A stretch of 64,000 bases of DNA. Origin: Sindora glabra. Its lineage: Eukaryota > Streptophyta > Magnoliopsida > Fabales > Fabaceae. The stretch covers positions 55,519,511-55,583,510 of the forward strand of contig CM035235.1 of the NCBI GenBank assembly GCA_020226215.1. Reading direction: 5' to 3'. Both the position numbers and the translations under genes were made by a program. The notes beneath the pieces are model-generated. The model searched no databases and had not been told where the DNA came from. It worked only from the letters and a program-made list of their open reading frames with translations. Position 1 is the first letter of the stretch. Every line of letters begins with the position of its first letter. Of the stretch, positions 11,847-25,080 are shown one piece after another.

Positions 11847-14800
11847 CTGAAGAAGGTGCCGGAGTAAGCAGTGTAATATTGTTTGTGCTTGAGGAGATGG
11901 CTTAAAACATATGAACTCTGAGCTTGCTGAAAATGACATTCTCTGGGAAACACCAACCACCACTCCAGCATTTGGAAGAAGTCTAACAGGGTATATTTCA
12001 TGATCAAACTCAAGCTCTGGATCCAACTAAAATTTATGTTCCAACTCAAGGAAGCTCAACTAAATTTAAAACAGAGGAATGACTGAATTCAACAAAGTTG
12101 CATTACAAGACTTAAAATATTTATCTTGGCATTAATTGTATATCTATTGGTTAAATTCCACACACGTCATAGCGATTTTCCATAAAAGGAAAGGGAAGGA
12201 AAGAGATTTGAATCAACAATTACATGGACGACTTATAGGTTTATTCAAATCCTTTATCATAAAAGGACTTAAACAAAAAAACACTAAGATTCTAATATCC
12301 AATGTTAGAAATAGCAAATTTATGGATCAATAAGTATAAAGCATTTATGTATACTAGGTTATAAACAAGACATTTTTAGTTAGTTAATTCTAGACTTGCA
12401 AGAAATCCTCCTGCTTAAAAGGATCAAAACCTAGAGATGGATAACAATCTTGTGAAAATAAACTTCCCCATAGCTTACAATCAAACTATAAAAGAACGAA
12501 TAAACTAAAGATCTGAAGTTGGATAATCTGAGTCAAGTATAACAATGTACACAAAGAACATAATAAAGACTTTGACATTTAATTACCTGCATGCCTCGAT
12601 GATCATAATCTAACCATGAAAATTCCTCAATCAAATTTGTTTTATCTTCTGCTTGGCAATAAGTTATCCAAAACAAATTAACTACATCAATTAGCTTCCT
12701 CTCAGATCCATCATCCAAATCAAGAAGTGAAAGCTCCCCATTTGCTCTTAATATCAAACATCTGGAACAAATTTTTGTAAGGGATGAGACGTGAAAAGCA
12801 TACTGCACCTGTTAGACAATATTAGCTACATTGTATTAAACTAAAGCATTTTAAGGAATCAACTTTCAATATATTTATTAAAAGGAAAATGTTGATGAAT
12901 TAATAGCATAAAGGGAGTGCATACTTTTTATAAGGATATTACCTTCCTGGTTCTCTTTTTAATGAATCTATTGTAGATGAAATGTAATTGTTTGAAATGA
13001 ATTCTCTTGGATGTTGATCAAGGATAAAACGCATTGCAATTGGATGGCACTTGGCTGTTGTGATTGATACTTTATGTATTGTAGAAAGCTGTTTGTCATG
13101 TTATTACTTAAAATGTATGACAAATAAGGTTTTATATACAAAACTTTCCATATATTGAGCAAAACAAAAATCTTGCATATCAAACAAGAGTGTCAGATAA
13201 AACAAAGTAAAAAATAAAACACAAGATTGTGCATTTACCTGTAATTTTGGATTGCTAGAAGGCATCAATTCACCAAGAAATTTTACATGGAATATGTGGA
13301 CATCAAACGGTCAATATGTGACTAGTACATAATCCTGATGGACATCCATTACCATTGATTGGATAAGTAATGGTAAATGGTAGAGTAGTGAGCTCTGATT
13401 AAGGTGATATCTTGGGTAAAAGAGCAAGTCATACCTAAAATAAACAAGGTGCATTAATCTTTAAGAATATGAGGTGCAAAACCAAATGAACAAATTGTTA
13501 CATATGTTTACTAAATGAAAGAATAGGCTTCATACACTCATGCATAATGCTACAACAAACATCATATAAGCTATAAACTAAAATAAAACCCAGCCTTATT
13601 TAAAAATAGATGGGTAAAAAACTTCAGCAGCCATTTAGATGCAAGCTTTTCCAGGTATGCAAATTGTTGCACATCATTAGATATAAAAATGTCTACACAA
13701 AAACTTGTAAAAAAATAACTAACAGAAAAAAGCATCTCACGTGTTGGAAGAGTCATTATAGTTACACATAACAATAATCTTCCCCAGTCATAGAAAAACC
13801 TTTACACTTAATTTTTTATTATTTGGTAATATCTCCAAATACTCGCCACCTTTTAAGTTGTATATCATACAATATCAAACCATAGAGACCAATAAAAGCT
13901 AAGTACAATCCATCCTTGCTAGGTGCCACTTGTTGAACTAGCCAATTTTAGGAGAAATAAGAAACCTGCACAAATTCAAACTTTTATCGGTCAAGGCACA
14001 GGAGAAACACTTATACAGAGTTTGATAATCAAAATATAACTGCAAGATTAAGATGTAGCATTTTAAGTTCATCAGTCTCCTCCGTCTATACAATGAGCAG
14101 CTAATTTTTGCCATAAATCACTTGACGAATGTATATGGTGCCTGAAACACCTTTACTTAGATAGCATTTGCCAAAGGAGAATGAAAGAAATCTCTCTGAA
14201 GATCCTTCCTCAATAGTATAAAGCCTATACCCATATTCATCCCACTGTATTAGTGAGGTACCACCCATCAATGGTTCTAACTTAGAATCTTAACTTGCCT
14301 TAGCCATTGGAGAAGATGAACTTAAACTAATTTATCGGATTGTTGACATCAAACGACACCTAGAAAGAGACTAAATAGTTAATCCTCTTAGCTTCCACCC
14401 AACTGCAAAAGCTGAGTTATCAGGTGTCCAAACAATGCAACTTATAGAACCTGTGTCATCCATTGAATATCTAAAAAACAACAAGAACCAATATACTTCA
14501 TGATACAAAGCTAAAGTTCACCTACGAAAGTTAAAAACAAGCCCTATTCTAACAATCATATAGAGAATAATGGTCAGTATAATTATACTGATGTTACATT
14601 GAAATTGCATGCATATGCTAGATTGTGAAAGGGATTACATTTTAAAATTCATTAGGGCTGACTAATGACAAATTTATTGATCTTTTCCAAGTTAGAGAAT
14701 AAAGGACATAGATCTCTGCTTTTTTTAATCAAAAAAGATGATAGATTTATTTAACACTAAAACATCAGGATAGATGATGTATTTCAAATAAACAAATTCA

Positions 14801-17401
14801 ATAAAATAAGGAATGTGACATACAAAACATAGGACAAGTCAAGCATATTACTCAGAAACTTCTAAAGATCTCAAGCATCTAGATTAAATGGTTGAACCAT
14901 AAAAATTCTTATTGATCTTCAAATTACTTGCTATATTTTTTCTAATAGAACTTACCCCCAGTCATACAAAGAGATTGTACATATAAGTGATATAAATTTA
15001 ACTAAATCATATAACTTAACAGTTCCTCATCTAGTACTAATAGCAAGAATTTGCTGCTCTGGAGCCACCGAAGTACATGCAGCATCTTCACAGGCTAATT
15101 TCTTTTCTACTTTGATGCAGTCAACTTGCTTTAAATCTTTCTTACTTATTAAACAAGATACTAGTTGTCCATTGAAATATAATACAAACAGCAACCTCAA
15201 TGGAAGACAAAGTTCCAACTGGACAATGGAAGATTTTCTATGTATAATGGGGTTGGACATGAGAACCTTAGAATGACCTTTAGAAAAATGCCATTATCTA
15301 GACAAGGTGTCATTTCAAAGGCCCTATAGAACTGTTCAGAAGAATGAAGAATAATAAGAGTAATGCAAAAGTTTCAACTTTATATTAAAAGTAATAATGT
15401 CAAAGTTGAAAGCAAAAGACAACTGAATACTCTATTGAATATGTATGTTAACCAGAACGTTATATGTTTCATTAAAATACATGTTGAAATTTGTATATCC
15501 ATATACTTTATGGTTAAGGAAAAGGTATTAAAAAGAAAAGAAAAGATGCAAAAAAGCAATGGAATTAGAAGAATCTAGTGAGAACGATCTGTATATCAGA
15601 ATTACCTCACCCTTGCAAGAGATACTGTATAAAGTTCCATTAGAAAGTCCAAGCAGTATATATTTATTATCGTTTATAATATTGCTTTTAGAAAAGAAAA
15701 GGCAACACAATGGAAAGTTTAAAGCGAGAATAGATTTAATATTTGAACCATATTAGGAAAATTTGGAGTGCAAAACCCAACATCTTTCAGTAAGTACCAA
15801 GCCATCAAAGTATATTCAAATTATACTATGGCTTTAGATAGAGCTAGCAGAATAAAAATGCATTATAGGAGACTTACATGGTCAAACCCATTGCTGGCAA
15901 GGGCACTTGCTCACTCATGAGAAGAGATATAGTAGCAAGACACAATGCAGAAGTTTGCTTCCCTCCAATGTGTAATCTTTTTCCTGAAAATTGGACTCTA
16001 AATATATTAAGAAAGAAAGAAGATGTCTGCAAATACATAACATAAAAGAATTAGTAATAAGGACAATCTATTGTCCAATCAAGCAAAATGAATGAAATAA
16101 AGAATGAATTAAACAACAGATAGTTACTTGGAATGCATTATGATGATTATAGGCATAAATGCCTAACAATCCATACAATATAAAAGTAAAACAGATACTT
16201 TGTGTTCTTTTACTTGCAATTCATTCTTCCACTTTCTTACTTCTAAAACTGCTACCCATAATTCGACTAACAACTATTAGAAGGAATAGATGCTTCCTCT
16301 AGGGTTAAGGCTTTTTTTTCAAAATATGATACCTAATAGGATAAAAACTAACAATTTGTCATATTTATATGCATAACAAGGCCCTTTACTACCAAACATG
16401 AGTTATGTGCTATAGTGAAGCAGCAGTGCAGTAGAATATTATACAACTAACGAGTCCTAATGTACCATTGCTTGACACTGGTTGATTTGTAGTCCCAAAA
16501 TCCATTTTATTTAGTAAGGCAAATAACAAGCCATCTCTTTCATTTCAAAACTACTTGGCTTTCCACTAAACATGTAACTCTAGCTTATACCCAAGAGTTT
16601 TTATGGAATGACATGTAACATATATGCTTACACCACAATCCACTAATTACATACACCAAATTTTATTATGAATATAGAAAAATATGCAATAAAACAAATA
16701 TTATGTTTACCCAAAAAAAAACATAATTATATCATGACTACACATTACATGATGAACTATACATGTCAAAGGTGTAACCTAAAATGCTGCATTGCATAAT
16801 ACACCATTCATCTAAGGAATCACATCATTTAAAAGTTATAATTACACATCGAATCGTTAAGTTACTCACAATAATAGCTATCAATTTGGCATAAGGACTT
16901 CACAATGCCTGCATGTTTTCTCCCTCCCTCTGCAATGAAGTCAAATCTCTCTTGTACTTCCCCAATCTCACTTTATGCTGCAACAGAAAAATCCATATTA
17001 ATATCAAACCTCAAATCCATATTCAAGTCTATGTTACAAATTTCACACACTTGGTTCATATTTTCTTCAAAGAACGTAAGTGGAAATACATACATTCAAA
17101 CATGGTAATTCCATCTTCTACTCCACCAAATTTATGACAACCCACATTGGCAGAATCACACCCATTAATACTCTGTTGATATTTTTATAAAAGACCAAAA
17201 CTTTAAACACAAATTCAAATATGGGTGTGATGAATGTTATGTAGGTTCACTAACCTGAGTAGAGCTCCATATTTCGAAATGAGTAGGAGAGATAACAATC
17301 AATATTCGATTAAAGACTTTGAAATATATGATTTTCTAGGTTGATGGGCAAAGTCCCTGCTCAAGAGGGATGACTTGAGGCCATCTATACGCCATATACA
17401 T
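11847..17401 (-). pseudogene. RIC1: RIC1 (Rab6/Ypt6 GEF subunit) homolog, first 11 exons, decayed
   Basis: RIC1 with RGP1 forms the Golgi guanine-nucleotide exchange factor for Rab6/Ypt6. Eleven exons can be read in order with GT..AG introns: 17401-17255 (MYMAYRWPQVIPLEQGLCPS), 16977-16870 (HKVRLGKYKRDLTSLQREGE), 16026-15878, 15684-15606 (YILLGLSNGTLYSIS), 15331-14956 (VQLELCLPLRLLFVLY), 14470-14041 (IQWDEYGYRLYTIEEGSSER), 13965-13741, 13434-13239 (VMDVHQDYVLVTY), 13088-12943, 12761-12587 (RANGELSLLDLDDG) and 12026-11847 (NAGVVVGVSQRMSFSA). Phases join correctly at most junctions. Stops occur in exons 1, 2 (16900-16902), 5 (15027-15029), 6, 7 and 8 (13311-13313), and exon 5 has a frameshift. 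Exon 11 lacks its first part. The N-terminal beta-propeller half is kept, while the C-terminal RIC1 domain, about 400 residues or more, is absent. Because introns are kept, it arose by DNA duplication or in-place decay, not through mRNA. Confidence 0.94.
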
Positions 17402-17860
17402 TTTTCTTCTCCCCCTGTAATTAGATTTCCTTTAGATTATTGAAGTTATCTGCGATCTAGATATGAAAAAAAATAAAATAGAGTTATTAGAATTTGTAAG
17501 AGAGATCTTGAGCATCTTTCTGAGGGAGACTGGTGCAACTTTTCAGTATGCTCCACAATTAAACAAAATGAAGCTCAAAATTATGGGTGGCTGACATCTG
17601 TATCTTTCCGTGAAGTATGTGTATGGACACATGGAATATGGATTTGGAATAAAATTGAATGGATGGATTGTGGAAAAATAAAAATACCATGGATCTAATA
17701 TAGGTTTCCCGGAATGGTTCCATCAGAGGGTAATTTTATATTTATATTGCTTTCATTTGTCCAGAGGTTGGAACGACAAAATCTGCCCATTTTATAATAT
17801 CCCCGTACAATATCCTCCACTAAATTTTAATCTTAAGTAAAATGTTGTATCTTACTCTGT
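17402..17860. other. Former 5' flank of the RIC1 relic
   Basis: About 450 bp of mixed composition directly upstream of the RIC1 start codon. No clear TATA box or second gene is seen. It gives way to very AT-rich DNA near 17860. Confidence 0.4.
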
Positions 17861-17869
17861 AAAGCTTTG

Positions 17870-18790
17870 TTGTTGTGAAAATTATTATATTTTTTACTTA
17901 TGTATTAATATTAATATATATAATATTTTTAACAATTTTAGTAATTTAATCATTTAAAAAATTAAAAATATATTAAAATTTCACAAGATGATAAAATAAG
18001 AAAAGAATAATATTTTAGTTGTTGTATACAACTTATTTTTTTAATGTCAAATCATTTAAATTAATTATACATAACTTTGAATATATTATTATAATATTAT
18101 ATTAATATGTTAATCATGTATAATTTATAATATTTAAATCAATTTTTTAATTAATATTTGACATTATTTAATAATTATATGTGAATTTGTAACTCTTAAT
18201 CTGAATTTGTATTTTTTTAACTTATTTTATTTTTTTTATCATTCGTTAATGAAAACATTCGTGGAGTTCTGTTGCCTTGTAAGGCGTGAAAATGGGATGA
18301 TCCCAAAAAGTAAAACATAGAGCAAGGTCAATGAGGTAGGGGGCAATGGAAGGCCGACCTATCTTGATCCTACCCCATCATCATTTCTAGCTTAAGGACA
18401 AGTTTTAATGTTAGAATAAAATAGTAATATCATGCATTGTCTCGAAAATACTTATTTGTAAAATTATAAGTTTATTATTATACACTCATGTAAATATATA
18501 GATACATATGTATGTGTGTGTATATATGTATAATATTTTTAATTATTTTAGTAATTATATTATTTAAAAAAATAAATCAAAAACATTTTAACATTTCACT
18601 AGAGATGAAAAAGATAAGTAAGAATTATATTTTGTTCATTATATGTCAACTTATTTTTTAAAATTTGAGATTGTTTAAATGAATTATATGTGATTTTTGA
18701 ACTTATTATTATATATTTTATTGATTATGCATGATTTGTAGCTCCATTTTATTGAATCATGCTTTGTATTGAGATTAAAAAGTATTTTTA
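17870..18790. repeat. Diverged direct duplication (~300 bp units, offset about 600 bp)
   Basis: The stretch from 17925 (taatatttttaacaatttta, atttcac, agttgttgtatacaactta, then a T-run) recurs near 18530 as taatatttttaattatttta, atttcac and ttatatgtcaactta in the same order and orientation. The intervening 18240-18420 is more GC-rich and unrelated. No coding potential. Confidence 0.6.
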
Positions 18791-20225
18791 AATTATATGC
18801 ATAAATAATTATGTGTTTTAAATTAACTTAAGTATTTTTCAAATTATATACTCAAGAATTTATTATATTTTATATGCATTAAATATTATAAATAACTAGT
18901 TTGATCCCCATGGATTGGCTATTTGTGTAGAAATAAATCAAACCATTTATAAGATAGAACACTAGCTATATCATCCATCTAGCCCCATGTCAACCAACCT
19001 AACTCCTGTTACTTATAATTAGGCTCGATTAAGATTTACTTTGACTTGTTTATTTAATTAAATAAATTAGGTATAAGATAATATATTAGCCTATTTATTG
19101 AATAAGCCTAATTTATTTAACTTTAAACTTAACTTGTTAGCCTTCTATGTTAGCTTAGTTAACTAATATATTACTTTAATTTAATCCACCTAAATTAATT
19201 AACTAATCACATTATAATTATTATACTTTTTTATCATTTTACCTTTTTTTTCCAATTTAGTCGTTAGCATTTTTAAGTTTTAAAATTAGTGAGTGATGTA
19301 TTTATATTATTGTATCTTTTAATTTTTTATTTTAAATTAATATGATTAAATTTTGTTATGTTGAATTATTAAAACTTCCATAAAAATAGAGATAAAATTT
19401 TGTTCAGTACCTTATTTATTTAACAAAATTTTTTTACTAAAAAACCTACTTATGACATATATACTTTAAGTTTATAAATCTATTAATAATTTATTTAAAT
19501 TTTAATAATTCAGCTTAAATAGGCCAATAAGTAGACTTCTTAAATTTTGTAAATAAACCAAGCTAAATTAAACTTTTGGCCTATGAATAAGTCACAAGTT
19601 AAGTTCAAGCCAGTAAATTTTGAAATAAGCCTAACTTATTTATATTGAGATTTAACTTAACTTATTTTATTTTTACCCCTAATTGCACTAGATTAATTAA
19701 ATTTATTATTTAAAATTTTTCCTTATCATTTTAGAGGATTTTTTTTAAATCATGTAATATTATTTTTATTCTTAGTTTTCAATTAAATAAGATTATTAAT
19801 ATATTTTCATAATATCATAGTAAAATTTTCTTTACATTGTAAGACGATAGTTTGTGTCTCACATTTAATTTTTAGAATAAAAAATTTGTATAATATTATT
19901 TTCCTTCAAAAGCTTAATTATTTTTCAAAATAAAAAAAGGTTTTATAATCTAAAGATATTTTATAATGAGAATAATAATATATTGAAAAGAATTACTCTC
20001 ATGTCATGCCAAATAACATTTTATATACGATCCCATTTATAAATTCATAAAAAAAATTCAAATTCAAATTATTTTTTAATTATAAGTCAATATGAATAAT
20101 TTATAAATTTTAATTTAGGCAACAACAAAGTCCAACTTATGCTATATGCGTTTGCCCCTTGTCATTCATGCCTTAAATAAAAATTCATCTACATTTTTAT
20201 ATTATTTATTTGTCATTTAATCTTA
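18791..20225. other. AT-rich non-coding DNA
   Basis: No gene is seen. Between about 19013 and 19684 there are weakly inverted words (aagcctaatttattt, aagttaagtt, ending in acccctaatt) that could be a worn MITE, but I could not match the two ends convincingly. Confidence 0.4.
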
Positions 20226-20412
20226 TTATATACTAATAGAATAATGTATGATGTAAATATTTTATTAAATTATCGATTAAAACCTTATTTTAGTTAAAAA
20301 AAATATTCAATTTGTATCATTTTCATCTGTGAAATAAAATTTATATTAGTTCGGTCCCTAAAGTTTCAAGCTTAAATAAAACTTTAGTCCTTATCCTAAA
20401 TGATTAATATTT

Positions 20413-23400
20413 TGTCACAATCCAATTTTAAGATATCGTGACTAGCATAAAGATATCTAATTAGCGTAAATCCACCAACTAAATGCGTTTACAAGCCTTA
20501 ACATTCTATAATTTCTCACCACTTCCACTATTATATATATAGTAGGAAAATACTTGTAGTTATATAAGCATTGAAATACAAATTGATACATCTAATAAAA
20601 GAAATATATACATAAGTTTAGAAAGTATACAAAATATGATACTACTATTATATAAATAATACTCTAGGAACAAGTACTCTTTGACATATAAACCAAACTA
20701 TCTCATAAACTTTTTCTTTGGCATGCCTTTACGAAGTAGGGAAAGGTTTAGTACATATGTCAATTTTCTTCATCGAGAGTTTGGGACCACAATCAGTATC
20801 TATAAAAGAAACAATATATACAAGTGTGAGTAATAAAAATTATTCAACAAATGGCTACTTCCTTCTCTTTTTTTTAAAAATTTTTATCATAACAATTTAA
20901 ATATATTTTAATACATTCAAATATTCATCACATAATAAATTCTTAATAATACTTTCTTTAAAATGATATTTATTCAAATTATTAAGCTAAATAGCGATAG
21001 TTGGTACTAAGATTTTTCTCCTTGCAACTTCAATCCCGCCTTATACCCTTTCTCTCCCTTATAACTTTAGTCTCGCCTTATACCCTTCATCCCCCTTATA
21101 ACTTCAATCTTGCCTTATACCCCTCCTCCTAAAAATAACTTGCATGAAGAATACACATTTTTCCATATATAACAAATAAGTATCAAGCTATTATAGGCAT
21201 CAACCATATTAGGACACCATAGGCATTAATTGTGCATTCCATTATCACATATCATAAGTATGGTCAAAATACTAACTTAGCCATAAGTGTTTTATTAATT
21301 ATTTTAACAACAACTATAGCACATGCTATTTCAAAACTAAAAGCTATTTGAATAATAAGTGTGTGATATTAATTCAAAACATACTTCACTAATCCACAAG
21401 TCTTATTAGACCATAAAAAGGGTATTCATAAGTAAATCCCCTTTTCACCAATTAAACTCATTCTAACTTTTATCAAAAATTTATTTAAGGCTTTTGACAT
21501 CTTATTAACCCATTGTGAATCATCAAAGGTTAATTATTTTACACCATTATGGTTCTTTGATACTGTTCATATGGAAATAAAAGCACATGCTCAAAATAGG
21601 GCTAGCATAGAGTATCATGTAATAGAAGGGCCTTTTTAATATTTAAACCACTTCTATAAATTATCAAAGTTTAATATAGCATCTATAACATGTTAAATAA
21701 TAAATAATTCCTTTGTTGTATAATTAATTTCATGAGTTTCACCAACATGAACTTAAAGCTATGATATTTGGATAGCATTGGAACTATCATAACAAATTTA
21801 TCATTTAGACAACCAAATTAACTCTAATTATCACCAAAATTTGACAAAAACCTAATAACATCCTAAATAACATATTTTGAAATTTTCATAATTTTTATTA
21901 ATCATTTGATGGTTCAATAACTTCCAAACTCGAGACAACATAGATAGGGCCCAGAATCAAGACTATACTAGAGCACTTGAAATAGAAAGTTTTGTTGGAT
22001 AACCATGTGAACTTTAAAATCACCAAGTTTTGCCATGAGTTTTCCAATATATGGAAAGGTAAGTAAAACAATTTTCATAATTTTACTCCATCATTTGGTT
22101 GTCCAAATATGCCAACAATAAAAGCAAAATTTGCCAGCATCCTATTTTGACTTCATTTCTACTAAGCTCTTAAACATTCATTTTTCACATTTCTAAAATT
22201 TTTCAAAAATTCCTAAAAATTTTCTCACATATAGTAACATCATTTTTAACATTAAAACACTAAAAATAGAAATTTTATCATTTTCCAATCCCTAGTTCCA
22301 TAGAGTAACAGAAAATAGGGTATTATCCATTCTTGATTGATTTGCTTCCATTATCATCAAAACTTACTAAATCTTCCCTTACTAATCTTAACTTTAAAAT
22401 ACAAACCCAACAACATCCTAGTATCATCAAACAATATTCAAAAGAGCACAAAACCAAAACTATGTATTCATACATAGGCATACATAAAAATCACAATAAT
22501 ATCATCATAAGTCACCAAAATCATCACTTTCTTTAGGAAAACTCTAAAGAAAAGAGGTAATGGTCAATTACCTTAAATTTTTCAATCTTAGTCTTTCAAT
22601 ACCTCCTTGGAACAAGAAATAAGTGGCTTCATGACAATATATTAAAATTTTTAGAAATTTAGGAAGGAGAAGATCAAGAAATCTTGATAAAAAGTGAAAG
22701 AAAATACCTAGTTACCTAATAAGATTTGAAGCTATAAAATGAAGAATTCACTTAGATAATTTGAAGGCTTGGACTCCCTAACTAAACTCCCTCTTCTCTT
22801 ACATGTTGTGGCTAGCCAAGAAGCAAAAATTTTCTACTCCAAATAGCCAGCTCATGTTTATTTAAAAAGCCTAAAAAATCTAAGTAGAAAAATCTACAAA
22901 TCTATACTTTTCTTCTTATTATTAATTAAATTTTTTTAAGAAAAATTTTAGGAAAATTGTGCTTGTCTTGGACATCCAAATGTCCCCCCAAATTATAGAA
23001 ATGATGACCATAACATCCAATGAAAATAAGCCACCTTAAAAGTAAAAAGGGATTTATTGCAAATTAGCATTAGTTTTTCTTCCTTGTACACTTATGTTCT
23101 TGGCTTTTTTTAGAAGCTTGGGCTCACATTTTTTAGCCTTAAGAATCAAATTTGGGCCTCCAAAAAATAAGGCCAAATCAACCCAATGCCAATAAAAATC
23201 AACCACTTAAAAAGATAAAAAGGATTTATTAGAAATTGACCCAAAATTTCTCACTTTCTTTGCATTTTTACCCTTAAAAATTTAGATATTTTTGGGGCCT
23301 TTATTTCTATACTTTCATATACTTTTTCTATCTAAAAAAATTTATTTAGGTCAGCCCAAGGGTTTTTAAATTAATTTACTAAGTTTTTTACTCAATTTTT

Positions 23401-23688
23401 TATTTTTTGGTTTACCCAGATTTTAAAAATTTCGGTAAATTCCTATATAAATTTTTCTAAACTTATTATTAAGTTTTTAGTTGGATTTTAATCTATTTTG
23501 ATACCTAATAAAATCCTTATAATAATTCTAGTTGGGCTCACATCAAAATTTCTCTTATGATTCTTTCAAATTTCATCTAATTTTCTCACTAGGTTTTTTG
23601 ATTGGAGTGTTTTTTTAACATAATACCTATTTGAAATTTTGAATTCACTTAAAATATTTTCTAAAAATGATTCTTATGAGATATTACA
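20413..23688. mobile_element. Probable solo LTR (3,276 bp) with TSD TATTT
   Basis: The segment begins TGTCACAATCC and ends GATATTACA, so it has TG...CA ends with related terminal words (TGT..AC / TTACA). It is flanked by a perfect 5 bp repeat TATTT at 20408-20412 and 23689-23693. The flanks rejoin across the insertion as cctaaatgattaatattt plus actagaagaagtaaagtttcac, and the neighbouring tandem copy at 23856-23900 shows that junction uninterrupted. I found no gag-pol frame inside, so a solo LTR or a non-autonomous large retrotransposon derivative fits. LTRs of about 3 kb are known in Tekay-type chromoviruses, but the family assignment is only a guess. Confidence 0.8.
21021..21130 (+). repeat. 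Three tandem ~36 bp units within the solo LTR
   Basis: The phrase cttataacttcaatc(t/c)(t/c)gcc ttataccc is repeated three times with small changes, starting near 21021, 21057 and 21094, followed by pyrimidine-rich spacers. Confidence 0.85.
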
Positions 23689-24010
23689 TATTTACTAGAA
23701 GAAGTAAAGTTTCACTTAGAATTGAAACTTCAAGATTTAAATTAATATCAATCTTACTTTACGAATGAAATTAATACAAACTAAGTACTTCAAGAATTAA
23801 GATAAAGTTTTAGCCTCTATCCTAAAGTTTCAATCCTAAGTAAAATTTTAATTCTTATCCTAAATGATTAATATTTACTATAAGGACTAAAGTTTCACTT
23901 AAGACTTGAAACTTCAAGAATCAAACTAATATAAATTTTACTTTATGGATGAAATTAATACAAACCAAGTACTTTGATAATTAAGATATAAAGTTTTAGT
24001 CTAAATTATC
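23689..24010. repeat. Tandem ~183 bp repeat flanking and dating the solo LTR
   Basis: Units start at 23689 and 23872, and the partial first unit (about 20230-20412) lies left of the LTR insertion. Shared landmarks are actaaagtttcactta, gaaacttcaag, atgaaattaatacaaac, aagtttta and cctaaatgattaatattt. The LTR entered between the first and second units. Confidence 0.8.
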
Positions 24011-24352
24011 TTACTTTTTCCTCACCTCATTTCAACATTTTTTTTAACAAGAAATGCACCTTTAAGTAGTCTCATGAAATTTACATCAAGGATTCATAAG
24101 CATATTCAAATTTTATACATTGAAACCATACATAATAACTTTGACCTATAAATATATTTTATAGCACCTATCAGATAAATATTATTTCTTGCAATTCATT
24201 AAAGAGAAGTAACTCAAATTTGTATTTAGGTATAGCAAAATCTTGTCCTTCTATTTCTTTATATAGTTGACGTATAAAATTTAGTCATGTATTCATGGTA
24301 AACCTTATGCTCTATCTTGTTTGTTGCTACTCCAAAATTCCTAATCAAATAA

Positions 24353-24705
24353 AGGGTTTGCTTGGATACAACCTTAAAAAAAAGTTGTATCGATGCAATT
24401 TTTAGTGAATTTTATGAGAAACTCTCATAAAACCTTACAATATTTTTATATGATTTTATAGTTTTTTCATATGACATCAGTTATATAGGGTGCAAGTGTT
24501 CATATAAAACTTATAACTTTTTCATAAAATCTCGCAACATGCATAATGATCCTCCAATGCAAAAAATTATGAAGTTGTTGCTAGATCTTATAAAAATATT
24601 GCAAACTTTATGTAAAATATTATGATTTTTATAAGAAAATTCCATAAAATTTGCAATGGTCATACTAATACACCTTATTTTGAAAGTATCCTGCAAAAAT
24701 AGTTA
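24353..24705. mobile_element. MITE, ~350 bp, inserted in repeat copy 1
   Basis: This sequence is missing from the aligned copies 2 and 3. Its ends are imperfect inverted repeats, with gggtttgcttggatac on the left and gtatcctgcaaaaatag on the right. Flanks atcaaataaa and atcaagtaaa match at 9 of 10 bases, as for a Mutator-type target duplication. No frame of note. Confidence 0.55.
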
Positions 24706-25080
24706 TCAAGTAAATATAAGCTTTTTTTGCAATGTTTACATGAAATTATAAGTAAATCTATTTTTATTATTGCATCAATATGATTATTTTGCATTTGTTA
24801 ACTATGTTAGTATACATAAGAAATTAATTTTGTAATACTAATTAGATAAAACTAACATTCTCATTGGGGATTATAATATCAACCATTACAAATTTATTGT
24901 TTTAACTTAAGAATGATGAAATTCCATAGTTAGCAAACCCTAACTTTAATATTCTATTTATCTTTGTCATTATTGATCTCATGAATATAACCAAAATTTG
25001 TTGATAGGCCTTGTCATGCTAAAGGATAAATTTCATGGCCAAGCTTGTATTGGATTTAACTTGTAGCTATATTATTTATT

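Noticed and set aside
13571..13774. Open frames such as 13571-13774, 15363-15578 and 16905-17137 in the RIC1 area
   Set aside because: They lie in introns or overlap RIC1 exons in other frames and show no family resemblance.
19013..19684. Possible hAT-like MITE with aattagg/cctaatt ends
   Set aside because: The inner words are only weakly inverted, the left end lacks the taggggt seen at the right, and no target duplication was found.
21000..21130. CRISPR-like spaced repeat
   Set aside because: Three adjacent diverged 36 bp units without spacers, inside a plant LTR, are a simple minisatellite.
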